DNA from: Bradyrhizobium iriomotense
GTDB taxonomy: Bacteria > Pseudomonadota > Alphaproteobacteria > Rhizobiales > Xanthobacteraceae
Assembly (NCBI RefSeq): GCF_018130765.1
Contig: NZ_JAFCJZ010000003.1
Coordinates: forward strand, 248,001 to 312,000
Direction of reading: 5' to 3'
DNA length: 64,000 nt
Below, piece by piece: positions 54,501 to 62,126 of the stretch (its first letter is position 1; every line of letters starts with the position of its first letter). The notes below the pieces were generated by a model. That model saw only the letters and a list, made by a program, of their open reading frames with translations. It was not told where the DNA came from and made no database searches. A program made the position numbers and the translations under genes.

Positions 54501-55086
54501 GGCGGATGTCATGCACGAAGGTCAATTCGCCCGTGGCCTTGGCCGGCAGGTCGACGCGCGGGACGGAGTGGCCGACGATGGCGTAATCGCCGACGGGCTT
54601 CACAGTGACGTCGTCTTCGAGCTCGAGCCGGATCTCGTCGCCGCCGATCAGCTCGCCATAGCTGACGCTGCGGTTGTCGTGGCCGCGCACGAGGCCGTCT
54701 TCGATCTTGAGGTCGGCGGCCGGCAGCTCCAGCCGTTCGGCCGCGCGTGCGATCAGGAAATGACGCGCTTGCGCTGCGGCTTTGCGTAAGGGAACGGCGG
54801 TGATCTGGATGGTCTCGCTGGCGATCGTCGCGCCCTGGTTCGGCACCACCGACGTGTCGCCGAGCACGACGACGACGCGCGCAAAGGAGACGTCGAGCTC
54901 TTCGGCGACGATCTGGCCGAGTGCGGTGCGGATGCCGGTGCCGAGATCGACATGGCCGTTATAGGCGGTGACGGAGCCGTCCGCGGTGATGCGGACGAAG
55001 GTCTCGGATGTGACCTCGTCCACGCTGCGGGCGACGACGAGCGAACCCGATGGGCGCTCAACTCCGTTCGAAACAGGGGAGGCCAT
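51562..55086 (-). CDS. NicB-like molybdenum hydroxylase large subunit fused to a triheme cytochrome c
   Basis: 1174 residues. Residues 1 to about 730 are the aldehyde oxidase/xanthine dehydrogenase molybdopterin-binding domains, with a Mo-site GVGE motif near residue 695. A membrane helix follows (AGIFATIAAVCTAAIGVGAAL), then three cytochrome c motifs: CAECH (about 802), CSACH (about 949) and CAVCH (about 1076). Nicotinate hydroxylase NicB of Pseudomonas has the same arrangement, so nicotinate 6-hydroxylation is the best guess, with electrons passing to the respiratory chain. Isoquinoline or aldehyde oxidoreductases of the same build are alternatives. The start overlaps the small-subunit stop by one base (TGATG). 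Confidence 0.88.
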   Translation of the reverse strand: MASPVSNGVERPSGSLVVARSVDEVTSETFVRITADGSVTAYNGHVDLGTGIRTALGQIVAEELDVSFARVVVVLGDTSVVPNQGATIASETIQITAVPLRKAAAQARHFLIARAAERLELPAADLKIEDGLVRGHDNRSVSYGELIGGDEIRLELEDDVTVKPVGDYAIVGHSVPRVDLPAKATGELTFVHDIRLPGMLHGRVVRPPYAGVDAGPFVGTSLLAVDESSVRDIPGIIAVVHIGDFVGVVAEREENAIRAAEQLKLSWKPTPSLTDLSDVETALRANPSTPRTLIDKGNVDAAIAGAARPMQRTYVWPYQMHASIGPSCAVADFQDGNIRVWSGTQNPHVLRSDLALLIERPESEIEVIRLEAAGCYGRNCADDVTADALLLSRAVGRPVRVQLTREQEHAWEPKGTAQLIDVNGGLDANGGIAAYDLATRYPSNAAPTLALLLTGRISPDPAVLQMGDRTAIPPYDYDHMRVVAHDMAPIVRASWFRGVSALPNTFAHESYIDEAATEAGVDPIEYRLRYLKDQRAVDLVNAVAERAGWTPRPGREEKDGDIVHGRGFAYALYVHSKFPGFGAAWSAWVTDVAVNKSTGDVSVTRVVAGQDSGLMINPDGVRHQIHGNVIQSTSRALMEEVSFERGAVAAREWGAYPIIPFPDAPKIDVLLLPRQDQPPLGVGESASVPSAAAIANAIFDATGVRFREPPFTPERILRGLHGEALATPQGLPAPAAPPPSRVWENPFAKRAGIFATIAAVCTAAIGVGAALLPGRAIAPIARPDASVYSAATIARGQQLAALGNCAECHTSFNGALNAGGRALETPFGTIYSTNITPDVETGIGAWSYPAFERAMRDGLHRDGRQLYPAFPFTHFAKTSDADMQALYAYLMAQPAVRATTPANTLASPFNLRPLLAGWNALFHETSEFKPDPAKSEAWNRGAYLVESLGHCSACHSPRNALGAEQRNAYLAGGFAEGWEAPPLTSLSQAPIPWSEDELYAYLRTGHSRYHGVAAGPMAPIVRDLKALPDQDIRAMAVYLNSFNDTAAETPDAVAARLESATQVTVASSTGARLYQGACAVCHEVGGLPLFGSRPSLALNSNLHSATSDNLVQVILHGITEPVSSDLGYMPAFRNSMSDTQIEELVTFLRGQFAPGKPAWTGVRETIARLRASAH

Positions 55087-55568
55087 CAATCTGCGGCCTC
55101 GGCGAGTTGACCTGATGCGCGCATCACGGCGCGCAGGATCTCGACATGCGTGCCGCAGCGGCAGAGATTGTAGCGCAGCGCCGCCAGCGCCTCCTGCTCG
55201 GTCGGATGCGGGTTCTGAGCGAGCAGCGCCTTGGTGGTCATGATCATGCCGTTGAGGCAGTAGCCGCATTGCGCGGCCTGCTCGTCGACGAAGGCCTGCT
55301 GCACCACATCGGGCTTGTCACGCGTGCCGAGGCCTTCGAGCGTCACGATGTCGCGCCCGGCGCAGCCGCCGATCGGAATCACGCAGGAGCGCGCCGCGGC
55401 GCCGTCGATCAGGACAGTACAGGTGCCGCATTCGCCGAGACCGCAGCCGTATTTCGGGCCGTTGAGCGCGAGATCGTTGCGCAGCACATAGAGCAGCGGC
55501 GTCTGGCGCTCTGCAGCGACCTCGTGGATCCTGCCGTTTACGGTGAGGCGGATCGGTGTCTGCGTCAT
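55086..55568 (-). CDS. (2Fe-2S) small subunit of the molybdenum hydroxylase (NicA-like)
   Basis: 160 residues with two [2Fe-2S] clusters: CGLGECGTCTVL and its following Cys form the plant-ferredoxin-type site, and CGYCLNGMI with NLCRCGTH form the second. It passes electrons from the Mo centre to the haems of the large subunit. ATG 55568 (MTQTPIRL) is chosen. Its promoter carries an operator between -35 and -10. Confidence 0.93.
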   Translation of the reverse strand: MTQTPIRLTVNGRIHEVAAERQTPLLYVLRNDLALNGPKYGCGLGECGTCTVLIDGAAARSCVIPIGGCAGRDIVTLEGLGTRDKPDVVQQAFVDEQAAQCGYCLNGMIMTTKALLAQNPHPTEQEALAALRYNLCRCGTHVEILRAVMRASGQLAEAAD

Positions 55569-55617
55569 CCCTGGTCCCAAGCCCAACACTATGCAGTCGT
55601 AAAAATTCTACGTCGCG

Positions 55618-55645
55618 ACGATACCGTTTGTACACAAACGTGCAA
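55618..55645 (-). promoter_or_regulatory. Promoter of the molybdenum hydroxylase operon with embedded operator B
   Basis: On the minus strand TTGCAC (55645-55640) and TATCGT (55623-55618) are 16 bases apart. The palindrome CGTTTGTACACAAACG (55625-55640) fills the spacer exactly, so a bound repressor would block RNA polymerase. Confidence 0.6.
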
Positions 55646-55748
55646 GCCGTGCATGTCGCACTGCAGCGCGACTGCCTTCTTTGTGGACAGAGCCGATAGG
55701 CAAATGAGGTTTTATGCGGCAGCGACATCTTTTGCGCTGCACCGCAGC

Positions 55749-55778
55749 TTGACAGGCCTAGGGGACCACGCGCAACAT
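55749..55778 (+). promoter_or_regulatory. Putative promoter of the 6-hydroxynicotinate-reductase-like operon
   Basis: A perfect -35, TTGACA (55749-55754), is followed after 18 bases by CAACAT (55773-55778). Operator C begins immediately downstream of the -10. Confidence 0.45.
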
Positions 55779-55794
55779 CGTTCGTATACGAATG
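55779..55794. promoter_or_regulatory. Operator C
   Basis: CGTTCGTATACGAATG is palindromic except for one pair. It aligns with operator B (CGTTTGTACACAAACG) at 12 of 16 bases, and all differences are transitions. It lies 32 bases before the ATG at 55827. Confidence 0.55.
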
Positions 55795-55826
55795 ATAACG
55801 ATGTCTCCGCTGGCTATGGCTTGGTG

Positions 55827-57278
55827 ATGGAAACTACGAGCGCTGCCACCGACAAGATCCGCTGCGATGCCTGTCCGGTGATGTGCTACATCAAGCCGGG
55901 CGCGGCGGGCGCCTGCGACCGCTATGCCAACCACGACGGCAAGCTCGTCCGCGTCGATCCGCATGTGATCCTGGAGCGCACCGTCTCGCATGGCGGCAAG
56001 CTCGTTCCGTTCAGCCGCACGGAAGACTGGGACGGCAAGATCGTGCACGAGCCTTCAACCTTTGTGACGGCGATCGGCGCGGGTACGACCTATCCCGACT
56101 ACAAGCCGGCGCCGTTCATCGTCTCCGCGGAGGTCGACGGCGTCGACATGGTGACCGTGGTCACCGAGGGCATCTTCTCCTATTGCGGCATCAAGGTGAA
56201 GATCGATACCGACCGCTATCTCGGCCCGGAGACCGCGACTGTGCGCGCCCAGGGCGAAGCGGTCGGCCACGTCACCACCAGCGAGTACGGCTCGCAGATG
56301 CTGTCGCTCGGCGGCGTGCATCATCTCACCGGCGGCTCCAAGAAGGAGGGCCGCGTCACCTGCGACACGCTGATGGACCTCGCCAACTGCAAGGCGGTGG
56401 AGCTCACCATCGACGGCGGCGCCACGGTAGTGGTGCAGGCCGGCCAGCCGCCGATCGTCAACGGCGCGAAAGAAGAGCGCATGCGCGTCGGCTGCGGCTC
56501 GGCGACGATCGGCATGTTCGCCAAGCAATGGCACGGCAAGGTCGACGAGGTCGTCGTGGTCGACGACCACATCACCGGCGTCCTTTCGGAGCATCAGGCC
56601 GGCAAGCTGCTCGACATCGCCGACACCGGCATCAAGATGAAAGGCCGCCGCTCGACGCCCGGCCGCTATTTCCAGGTCGCCGATCCCGGCACCGGCTGGG
56701 GCGGTACCAACATTTCCGATCCGCTGTCGATCCTCGGCCCCTTCGACAAGAAGGAGGCGAAGGCCGGGTTGACCATGCTGATGGTGTCCACGACCGGCGA
56801 GCATTCGTCCTATTACGTGCTCGACGAGGCCTTGACTCCGGTCGAGACCGAGATGCCGGCCGACCTCAAATTTTCGGTCGAGCGCATCCAGGAGAATTGC
56901 GAGCCGGCGCTGTGCACGGTGCTGTTCATGGCAGGTGCCGGCGGCTCGCTGCGCGCCGGCGTCACCGACAATCCGGTGCGGCTGACGCGCTCGGTGAAGG
57001 ACGCGCTGACGCGGGTCACCAGCGGCGGCGCGCCGGTCTATGTCTGGCCCGGCGGCGGCATCACCTACATGGTCGACGTGACGCAGATGCCTTCAGGCGC
57101 GTTCGGCTACGTGCCGACGCCGGCGCTGGTCGCGCCGATCGAGTTCACGATGAAGCTCTCCGACTACGCCGCACTCGGCGGACACATGGATTATGTGAAG
57201 CCGCTCTCCGAGGTGCAGAACGGTGACGATGTCCGCCAGTTGCCCTGGCAGAACCCGATCCCGGGACCTCGGGCATGA
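55827..57278 (+). CDS. 6-hydroxynicotinate reductase-like iron-sulfur protein
   Basis: 483 residues. An N-terminal cysteine cluster (CDACPVMCYIKPGAAGAC, Cys spacing 2-3-8) would hold an Fe-S centre; no other known cofactor domain is visible. The sequence resembles proteins annotated as 6-hydroxynicotinate reductase, which convert 6-hydroxynicotinate to 1,4,5,6-tetrahydro-6-oxonicotinate. The neighbouring hydroxylase would make exactly that substrate. The start is ATG 55827; the upstream open frame is antisense to nicA-like coding. The annotation rests on resemblance only. Confidence 0.8.
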   Translation: METTSAATDKIRCDACPVMCYIKPGAAGACDRYANHDGKLVRVDPHVILERTVSHGGKLVPFSRTEDWDGKIVHEPSTFVTAIGAGTTYPDYKPAPFIVSAEVDGVDMVTVVTEGIFSYCGIKVKIDTDRYLGPETATVRAQGEAVGHVTTSEYGSQMLSLGGVHHLTGGSKKEGRVTCDTLMDLANCKAVELTIDGGATVVVQAGQPPIVNGAKEERMRVGCGSATIGMFAKQWHGKVDEVVVVDDHITGVLSEHQAGKLLDIADTGIKMKGRRSTPGRYFQVADPGTGWGGTNISDPLSILGPFDKKEAKAGLTMLMVSTTGEHSSYYVLDEALTPVETEMPADLKFSVERIQENCEPALCTVLFMAGAGGSLRAGVTDNPVRLTRSVKDALTRVTSGGAPVYVWPGGGITYMVDVTQMPSGAFGYVPTPALVAPIEFTMKLSDYAALGGHMDYVKPLSEVQNGDDVRQLPWQNPIPGPRA

Positions 57279-58171
57279 CACGGCTCCCGCAAATCGCCTT
57301 GCTGTCTGATGGCCGGCGGCTGCATTTGCAGGATGGACCGATTGATCTGATCGTGGAGGCGAGGGGGCGCGCGGGCGCAGTGCGTGCGGCTTATGAGGCG
57401 GCAGCGCAGCGCTTTACGGGACTTCTCGACGAGCTTTGCGCGGAACTGCCGCAATTGCGCGCGGCGGCCGCCAGGCGGACTTCGTTGAATGGTGTGGTGG
57501 CGCGGCGGATGCACGCGGCTGTCGCGCCTTATGCCGACGATTGCTTCATTACGCCCATGGCCGCAGTCGCAGGCAGCGTGGCGGAGGAGATTCTCGGCGC
57601 GATGCTGCGCATGGGTGCGCTCGATCAGGCCTACGTCAACAATGGTGGCGATATCGCGCTTCATCTTGGCGAGGGCGGGCATTTCTCGGTCGGCCTGATG
57701 GATCGGCCCGATCGCGAGGGCGTGATGCGAGCCATGAGGATCGACGCGAACGATCCCGTGCGCGGGATTGCGACCAGCGGGCGTCACGGCCGCAGCTTCT
57801 CGCTCGGGATCGCCGATGCGGTGACGGTGCTGGCGGCAACGGCATCGCAGGCCGATGCGGCCGCAACTGTCATCGCCAATGCCGTCGATCTGCCCGGGCA
57901 TCCCGCCATCACCCGGATGCCTGCGAACGAAATTCAGCCCGATAGCGATCTCGGCGCGCGCCTCGTGACCAGCGATGTCGGTGAATTGTTGCAAAATGAG
58001 ATCGCGGCCGCGCTGGAATCTGGCGCGGAATGTGCACGGCAATTGTTCGATCGCGGCTTGATCGAGGGTGCCGTGCTGCAGCTCAGTGGTGATATGCTTG
58101 TCATCGGACCGAAAGATATTGAACGGCAACGATCGCGTCCGCTTGCGCTGGAGAACGCGGTTCATGCCTGA
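57275..58171 (+). CDS. UPF0280 family protein (ApbE superfamily)
   Basis: 298 residues. The start overlaps the previous stop by four bases (ATGA). AYVNNGGDIALHL and SLGIADAVTVLAAT resemble the N-G-G-D and A-D-A-T/S motifs of the flavin transferase ApbE, and I recall that UPF0280 is grouped structurally with ApbE. It may transfer FMN to, or mature, the reductase encoded before it. This is inference; no enzymatic function is established for UPF0280. Confidence 0.85.
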   Translation: MTRLPQIALLSDGRRLHLQDGPIDLIVEARGRAGAVRAAYEAAAQRFTGLLDELCAELPQLRAAAARRTSLNGVVARRMHAAVAPYADDCFITPMAAVAGSVAEEILGAMLRMGALDQAYVNNGGDIALHLGEGGHFSVGLMDRPDREGVMRAMRIDANDPVRGIATSGRHGRSFSLGIADAVTVLAATASQADAAATVIANAVDLPGHPAITRMPANEIQPDSDLGARLVTSDVGELLQNEIAAALESGAECARQLFDRGLIEGAVLQLSGDMLVIGPKDIERQRSRPLALENAVHA

Positions 58172-58197
58172 ACAGGAAGCGACTTGAGGAAACAATC

Positions 58198-58782
58198 ATG
58201 AGCGCGATCATCCGCAAGATCGTCACCGTCGTCGAAGAGACGCAGATGGAGATGGGCCGCCAGGTCTCGCCGCCGACCCGGCGTGCTGCCGCGATTGCCG
58301 TGATCGAAAATCCCTTTGCCGGAAAATATGTCGAGGATCTCTCGCCGCTGATCGCGATCGGCGAGGAGCTCGGCGAGCTCCTGTCGAAGCGCGCGGTGGC
58401 GGCGCTCGGCATCGAGGGCGCGAAGGCCCAGAGTTATGGCAAGGCCGCAGCCGTCGGCGAGAACGGTGAGCTCGAGCATGCCGCCGCCATCCTTCACCCC
58501 AAGATGGGCGCGCCGGTGCGTAAAGTTCTGGGCAAGGGCGCGGCGCTGATCCCGTCGTCGAAGAAGCGCAGCGGGCCGGGCACCACACTCGATATTCCGC
58601 TCGGGCACAAGGACGCCGCCTTCGTGCGCAGCCATTTCGACGGCATGGAGGTGCAGATCAACGACGCGCCGCGCGCCAATGAGATCATGGTTGCGGTCGC
58701 CGTCACCGACAGCGGCCGTCCGCTGCCGCGCGTGGGCGGGCTGACGGTTGCGGAAGTCAAGGGCGAAGACGGGTTGCGATAG
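58198..58782 (+). CDS. Amino acid synthesis family (AA_synth, formerly DUF1185) protein
   Basis: 194 residues. VVEETQMEMGRQVSPPTRRA and ENPFAGKYVEDLSPLI are the family core. Solved members have a chorismate-mutase-like fold, and a role in amino-acid metabolism was suggested, not proven. It is 26 bases after the UPF0280 gene and probably in the same operon, so it likely acts in the same pathway. Confidence 0.85.
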   Translation: MSAIIRKIVTVVEETQMEMGRQVSPPTRRAAAIAVIENPFAGKYVEDLSPLIAIGEELGELLSKRAVAALGIEGAKAQSYGKAAAVGENGELEHAAAILHPKMGAPVRKVLGKGAALIPSSKKRSGPGTTLDIPLGHKDAAFVRSHFDGMEVQINDAPRANEIMVAVAVTDSGRPLPRVGGLTVAEVKGEDGLR

Positions 58783-58790
58783 GGTTTGAA

Positions 58791-58828
58791 CCGGGGAGGC
58801 GGGCACAGCTTCCCCGACAAGATCACGC
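58791..58828 (+). repeat. Degenerate copy of the CTAG-edged palindromic repeat
   Basis: CCGGGGAGGCGGGCACAGCT and the following TCCCCGACAAGATCACGC match the inner and right part of the element at 25456-25506 in about 29 of 37 positions. It lies just after the AA_synth gene and before the ABC binding protein gene. Confidence 0.6.
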
Positions 58829-58862
58829 TGAAGACGTAGAGAGTTCAAAACTGGAGGTTGGG

Positions 58863-60065
58863 ATGCGAGCGAGAAACTATTTTGTGGGCGCGGCCTTCGC
58901 GCTTCTGGCGGGTGGTATGGCCCATTCGGCGGTGGCGCAGGACATCAAGATCGGCGAGATCAACAGCTATTCGCTGCTGCCGGCATTCACCGAGCCCTAT
59001 CGCAAGGGCTGGCAGCTCGCGGTCGAGGAGATCAACGCAGCCGGCGGCATCAACGGCAAGAAGCTCATCGTCGTCTCCAAGGATGACGGCGGCAAGCCGG
59101 CCGACGCGCAGACCGCCGCCAACGAGCTGGTGTCGAGCGAGGGCGTCGCGATGCTGACGGGTACGTTCCTGTCGAATATCGGCCTTGCGGTTTCGGACTT
59201 CGCCAACCAGAAGAAGGTGTTCTTCCTCGCGGCCGAGCCACTGACGGACGCGGTGACCTGGTCCAAGGGCAACAAGTACACCTTCCGCCTGCGCCCCTCC
59301 AACTACATGCAGGCCGCGATGCTGGTGGAAGCTGCCAGCAAGCTGCCCGCAAAACGCTGGGCGACGATCGCGCCGAACTACGAGTACGGCCAGTCGGCGG
59401 TCGCGGTGTTCAAGAAGCTGATGTCGGAGAAGCGCCCGGACATCCAGTGGGTCGATGAGCAGTGGCCGCCGCAGGGCAAGATCGATGCGGGCCCGGTGGT
59501 GCAGGCGGTTGCCGCGGCCAATCCCGAGGCGATCCTCAACGTCACCTTCGGCGCCGATCTGGTCAAGCTCGTGCGCGAAGGCAACACCCGCGGCCTGTTC
59601 AAGGGCCGCGAGGTGGTGTCCTTCCTGACCGGCGAGCCCGAATATCTCGATCCGCTCAAGGACGAGACGCCGGAGGGCTGGATCGTCACCGGCTATCCCT
59701 GGTACTCGATCAAGACGCCGGAACACGATGCGTTCCTCAAGGCCTACCAGGCCAAGTACAACGACTATCCGCGTCTCGGCTCGATCGTCGGCTACCAGAC
59801 CATCAAGTCGGCAGCCGCCATTCTCGCGAAGGCCGGCTCGACCGATCCGGAGAAGCTGATCGCTGCGGCGGAAGGGCTGTCGATGGGCTCGCCGTTCGGC
59901 GAGATCACCTTCCGCAAGATCGACCATCAATCGACGCTTGGCGCTTACGTCGGCAAGACCGCGCTGAAGGACGGCAAGGGTGTGATGGTGGACTCCGTCT
60001 ACAAGAAGGGCGCGGACTATCTGCCCAGCGACGCCGAGGTCGAGAAGCTGCGGCCGAAGGATTGA
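58863..60065 (+). CDS. ABC transporter substrate-binding protein (branched-chain amino acid / aromatic acid type)
   Basis: 400 residues with a signal peptide (about 1-25, ending HSAVAQ). The mature part is a Peripla_BP_6 domain (IKIGEINSYSLLPAFTEPYR, AGGINGKKLIVVSKDDGGKP). Such HAAT-family binding proteins in Bradyrhizobium bind aromatic acids as well as amino acids. Given the island, the ligand is probably the catabolised aromatic acid. Confidence 0.92.
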   Translation: MRARNYFVGAAFALLAGGMAHSAVAQDIKIGEINSYSLLPAFTEPYRKGWQLAVEEINAAGGINGKKLIVVSKDDGGKPADAQTAANELVSSEGVAMLTGTFLSNIGLAVSDFANQKKVFFLAAEPLTDAVTWSKGNKYTFRLRPSNYMQAAMLVEAASKLPAKRWATIAPNYEYGQSAVAVFKKLMSEKRPDIQWVDEQWPPQGKIDAGPVVQAVAAANPEAILNVTFGADLVKLVREGNTRGLFKGREVVSFLTGEPEYLDPLKDETPEGWIVTGYPWYSIKTPEHDAFLKAYQAKYNDYPRLGSIVGYQTIKSAAAILAKAGSTDPEKLIAAAEGLSMGSPFGEITFRKIDHQSTLGAYVGKTALKDGKGVMVDSVYKKGADYLPSDAEVEKLRPKD

Positions 60066-60075
60066 TCCCCGCTGC

Positions 60076-60213
60076 CGTAGGGTGGGTTAGCCCTGCGGAT
60101 GCGCAAAGCGCATCTGCGGGGCGTAACCCACCACCTTCGGCGTCACACGAGAAATGGTGGGTTACGCCGGGCGAACTGCGCTCCGCGCAGTCGCAGGGCT
60201 AACCCACCCTACG
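60076..60213. repeat. Four-stem nested palindromic element
   Basis: The outer 22-bp arms (60076-60097 and 60192-60213) are perfect reverse complements. Inside are a second pair, GCGTAACCCACCA (60121-60133) with TGGTGGGTTACGC (60155-60167), and two small hairpins (GATGCGC AAA GCGCATC and ACTGCGC TCC GCGCAGT). It fills the gap between the binding-protein and permease genes. Confidence 0.85.
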
Positions 60214-60236
60214 ATTTCACCTAACCCGGACCGAAG

Positions 60237-62126
60237 ATGGCCTTTTACGTCGTACAGTTTCTGACCGGTCTCGCCAGCGCAGCGTCGCTGTTCCTGGTGG
60301 CGTCGGGCCTGTCGATCATCTTCGGCGTGACGCGGATCGTGAATTTCGCGCATGGCGCCTTCTACATGATCGGCGCCTACATCGCCTTCACGCTGACGGA
60401 GCGCCTGTCCGGCGCGTTCGGCTTCTGGGGCAGTATCGTGCTGGCCGCGCTCGCGGTGGCGCTGATCGGCGTGCTGGTCGAGATGGTGCTGCTGCGCCGC
60501 ATCTATCATGCCCCCGAACTGTTCCAGCTGCTTGCGACCTTTGGTTTGACCCTGATGGTCGAGGACCTCGTGGTGCTGATCTGGGGGCCCGACGATCTCG
60601 TTGGCCGCCGCGCGCCGGGCTTCAAAGGCGCCATCGATTTCTTCGGCCAGAACATCCCGAGCTACGACCTGTTCCTGATCGTGCTCGGCCCGGTCGTGCT
60701 TGGCATTCTCTGGCTGCTGTTCCAGCGCACGCGCTGGGGCGTGCTGGTGCGCGCGGCGACGCAGGATCGCGACATGGTCGCCGCGCTCGGCGTCAATCAA
60801 AAATGGCTGTTCACGTCAGTGTTCGCGGTCGGCGTCTTCCTCGCCGCCCTAGGCGGCGCGCTCCAGATCCCGCGCGATGCCGTGCATCACGCGATGGATC
60901 TGCGCATCATCGTCGAGGTGTTCGTCGTCGTGGTGATCGGCGGCCTCGGCAGCATCGTCGGCGCGTTCGTTGCGGCGGTGCTGGTCTCCGAGCTCAATGC
61001 CTTCGGCATCCTGATCTTCCCGAAGATCTCCATCATCCTGGTCTTCCTGGTGATGGCGGTGGTGCTAATCGTGCGGCCCTGGGGCCTGTTCGGCAAGCCG
61101 GAGGCTGCCGCGCGCAAGACACCGGGTCTCACCGTCAATCCCTGGCGGCCGCTGACGTCGAACGAGCGGCTCGCTTCGCTGGCGGCGCTGGTCATCGCGG
61201 CGACGCTGCCGCTGTTCGCCGGCAACTACGCGCTGACCGTCGGCTCGGAGATCGCGATCTTCGTGATCTTCGCCGTCTCCTTGCATTTCCTGATGTCGGT
61301 CGGCGGCCTCGCATCGTTCGGCCACGCGGCCTATTTCGGCCTCGGCGCTTACGGCATCGCCTTCCTCGCCAAGATGGCGGGGTTGCCGATGATTGTTTGC
61401 CTTTTGCTCGGACCGCTGCTCGGCTGCATGGGCGCCGCCGTGTTCGGCTTCTTCGCCGTGCAGCTCTCCGGCGTCTATTTCGCCATGCTGACGCTCGCCT
61501 TTGCCCAGATCGTCTGGTCGATCGCGTTTCAGTGGGTGAGCGTGACCGGCGGGGACAACGGCATTCTGGGGGTGTGGCCCGAGAAGTGGGCGGCGAGCCC
61601 GTCGCACTTCTACTGGCTGGCGCTTGGCGTCGCCGCGCTCGTGACCATTGCCTTGCGGATCGCTGTGTTCTCGCCGTTCGGCTACGCGCTCCGGGCCACG
61701 CGTGACTCGCTTCTGCGCAGCGAGGCCATCGGCATCAACGCCAAGCGTATCCAGTGGACGGCTTTCGTGATCGCGGGCACGACTGCCGGCATCGGCGGCG
61801 CGCTGTTCGCGTACCTGAAGGGCAGTGTCTTTCCTGACAATCTCGGCATCTCGCTCTCGGTCGATGCGCTGGTGATGGTGCTGCTCGGCGGCGTCGAGAC
61901 GGTGTCGGGCGCGGTGATCGGCGCCATCGTCTACAAAGCCCTGAACATCTGGCTGGTCAGCCAGACCGATCTGTCAAAACTCGTGCTCGGCGGCTTCATC
62001 GTGCTGATCGTCGTCGTCTTCCCCAAGGGCATCGTCGGCATGCTGGAGATGCTGGCGCAGCGCCGCAGGAAGTCGTCGCCGCCGGGATCCTCCTTGCTTG
62101 CCAAGCCGATCGAGTCCGCCGAATGA
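60237..62126 (+). CDS. Fused LivH-LivM branched-chain-type ABC permease
   Basis: 629 residues, twice the usual permease length. Residues 1 to about 290 match LivH (FVVQFLTGLASAASLFLVASG type start, SIIFGVTRIVNFAHGAFYM). Residues about 310-610 match LivM (ALTVGSEIAIFVIFAVSLHFL, GLASFGHAAYFGLGAYG, SVTGGDNGILGV). One polypeptide thus provides both membrane channel halves. Stop and next start overlap (ATGA). Confidence 0.92.
   Translation: MAFYVVQFLTGLASAASLFLVASGLSIIFGVTRIVNFAHGAFYMIGAYIAFTLTERLSGAFGFWGSIVLAALAVALIGVLVEMVLLRRIYHAPELFQLLATFGLTLMVEDLVVLIWGPDDLVGRRAPGFKGAIDFFGQNIPSYDLFLIVLGPVVLGILWLLFQRTRWGVLVRAATQDRDMVAALGVNQKWLFTSVFAVGVFLAALGGALQIPRDAVHHAMDLRIIVEVFVVVVIGGLGSIVGAFVAAVLVSELNAFGILIFPKISIILVFLVMAVVLIVRPWGLFGKPEAAARKTPGLTVNPWRPLTSNERLASLAALVIAATLPLFAGNYALTVGSEIAIFVIFAVSLHFLMSVGGLASFGHAAYFGLGAYGIAFLAKMAGLPMIVCLLLGPLLGCMGAAVFGFFAVQLSGVYFAMLTLAFAQIVWSIAFQWVSVTGGDNGILGVWPEKWAASPSHFYWLALGVAALVTIALRIAVFSPFGYALRATRDSLLRSEAIGINAKRIQWTAFVIAGTTAGIGGALFAYLKGSVFPDNLGISLSVDALVMVLLGGVETVSGAVIGAIVYKALNIWLVSQTDLSKLVLGGFIVLIVVVFPKGIVGMLEMLAQRRRKSSPPGSSLLAKPIESAE

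Noticed and set aside
55146..55826. Upstream extension of the reductase frame
   Set aside because: The frame is open, but it is antisense to the 2Fe-2S subunit and crosses the promoters and operators. ATG 55827 directly precedes the Cys motif of the family.
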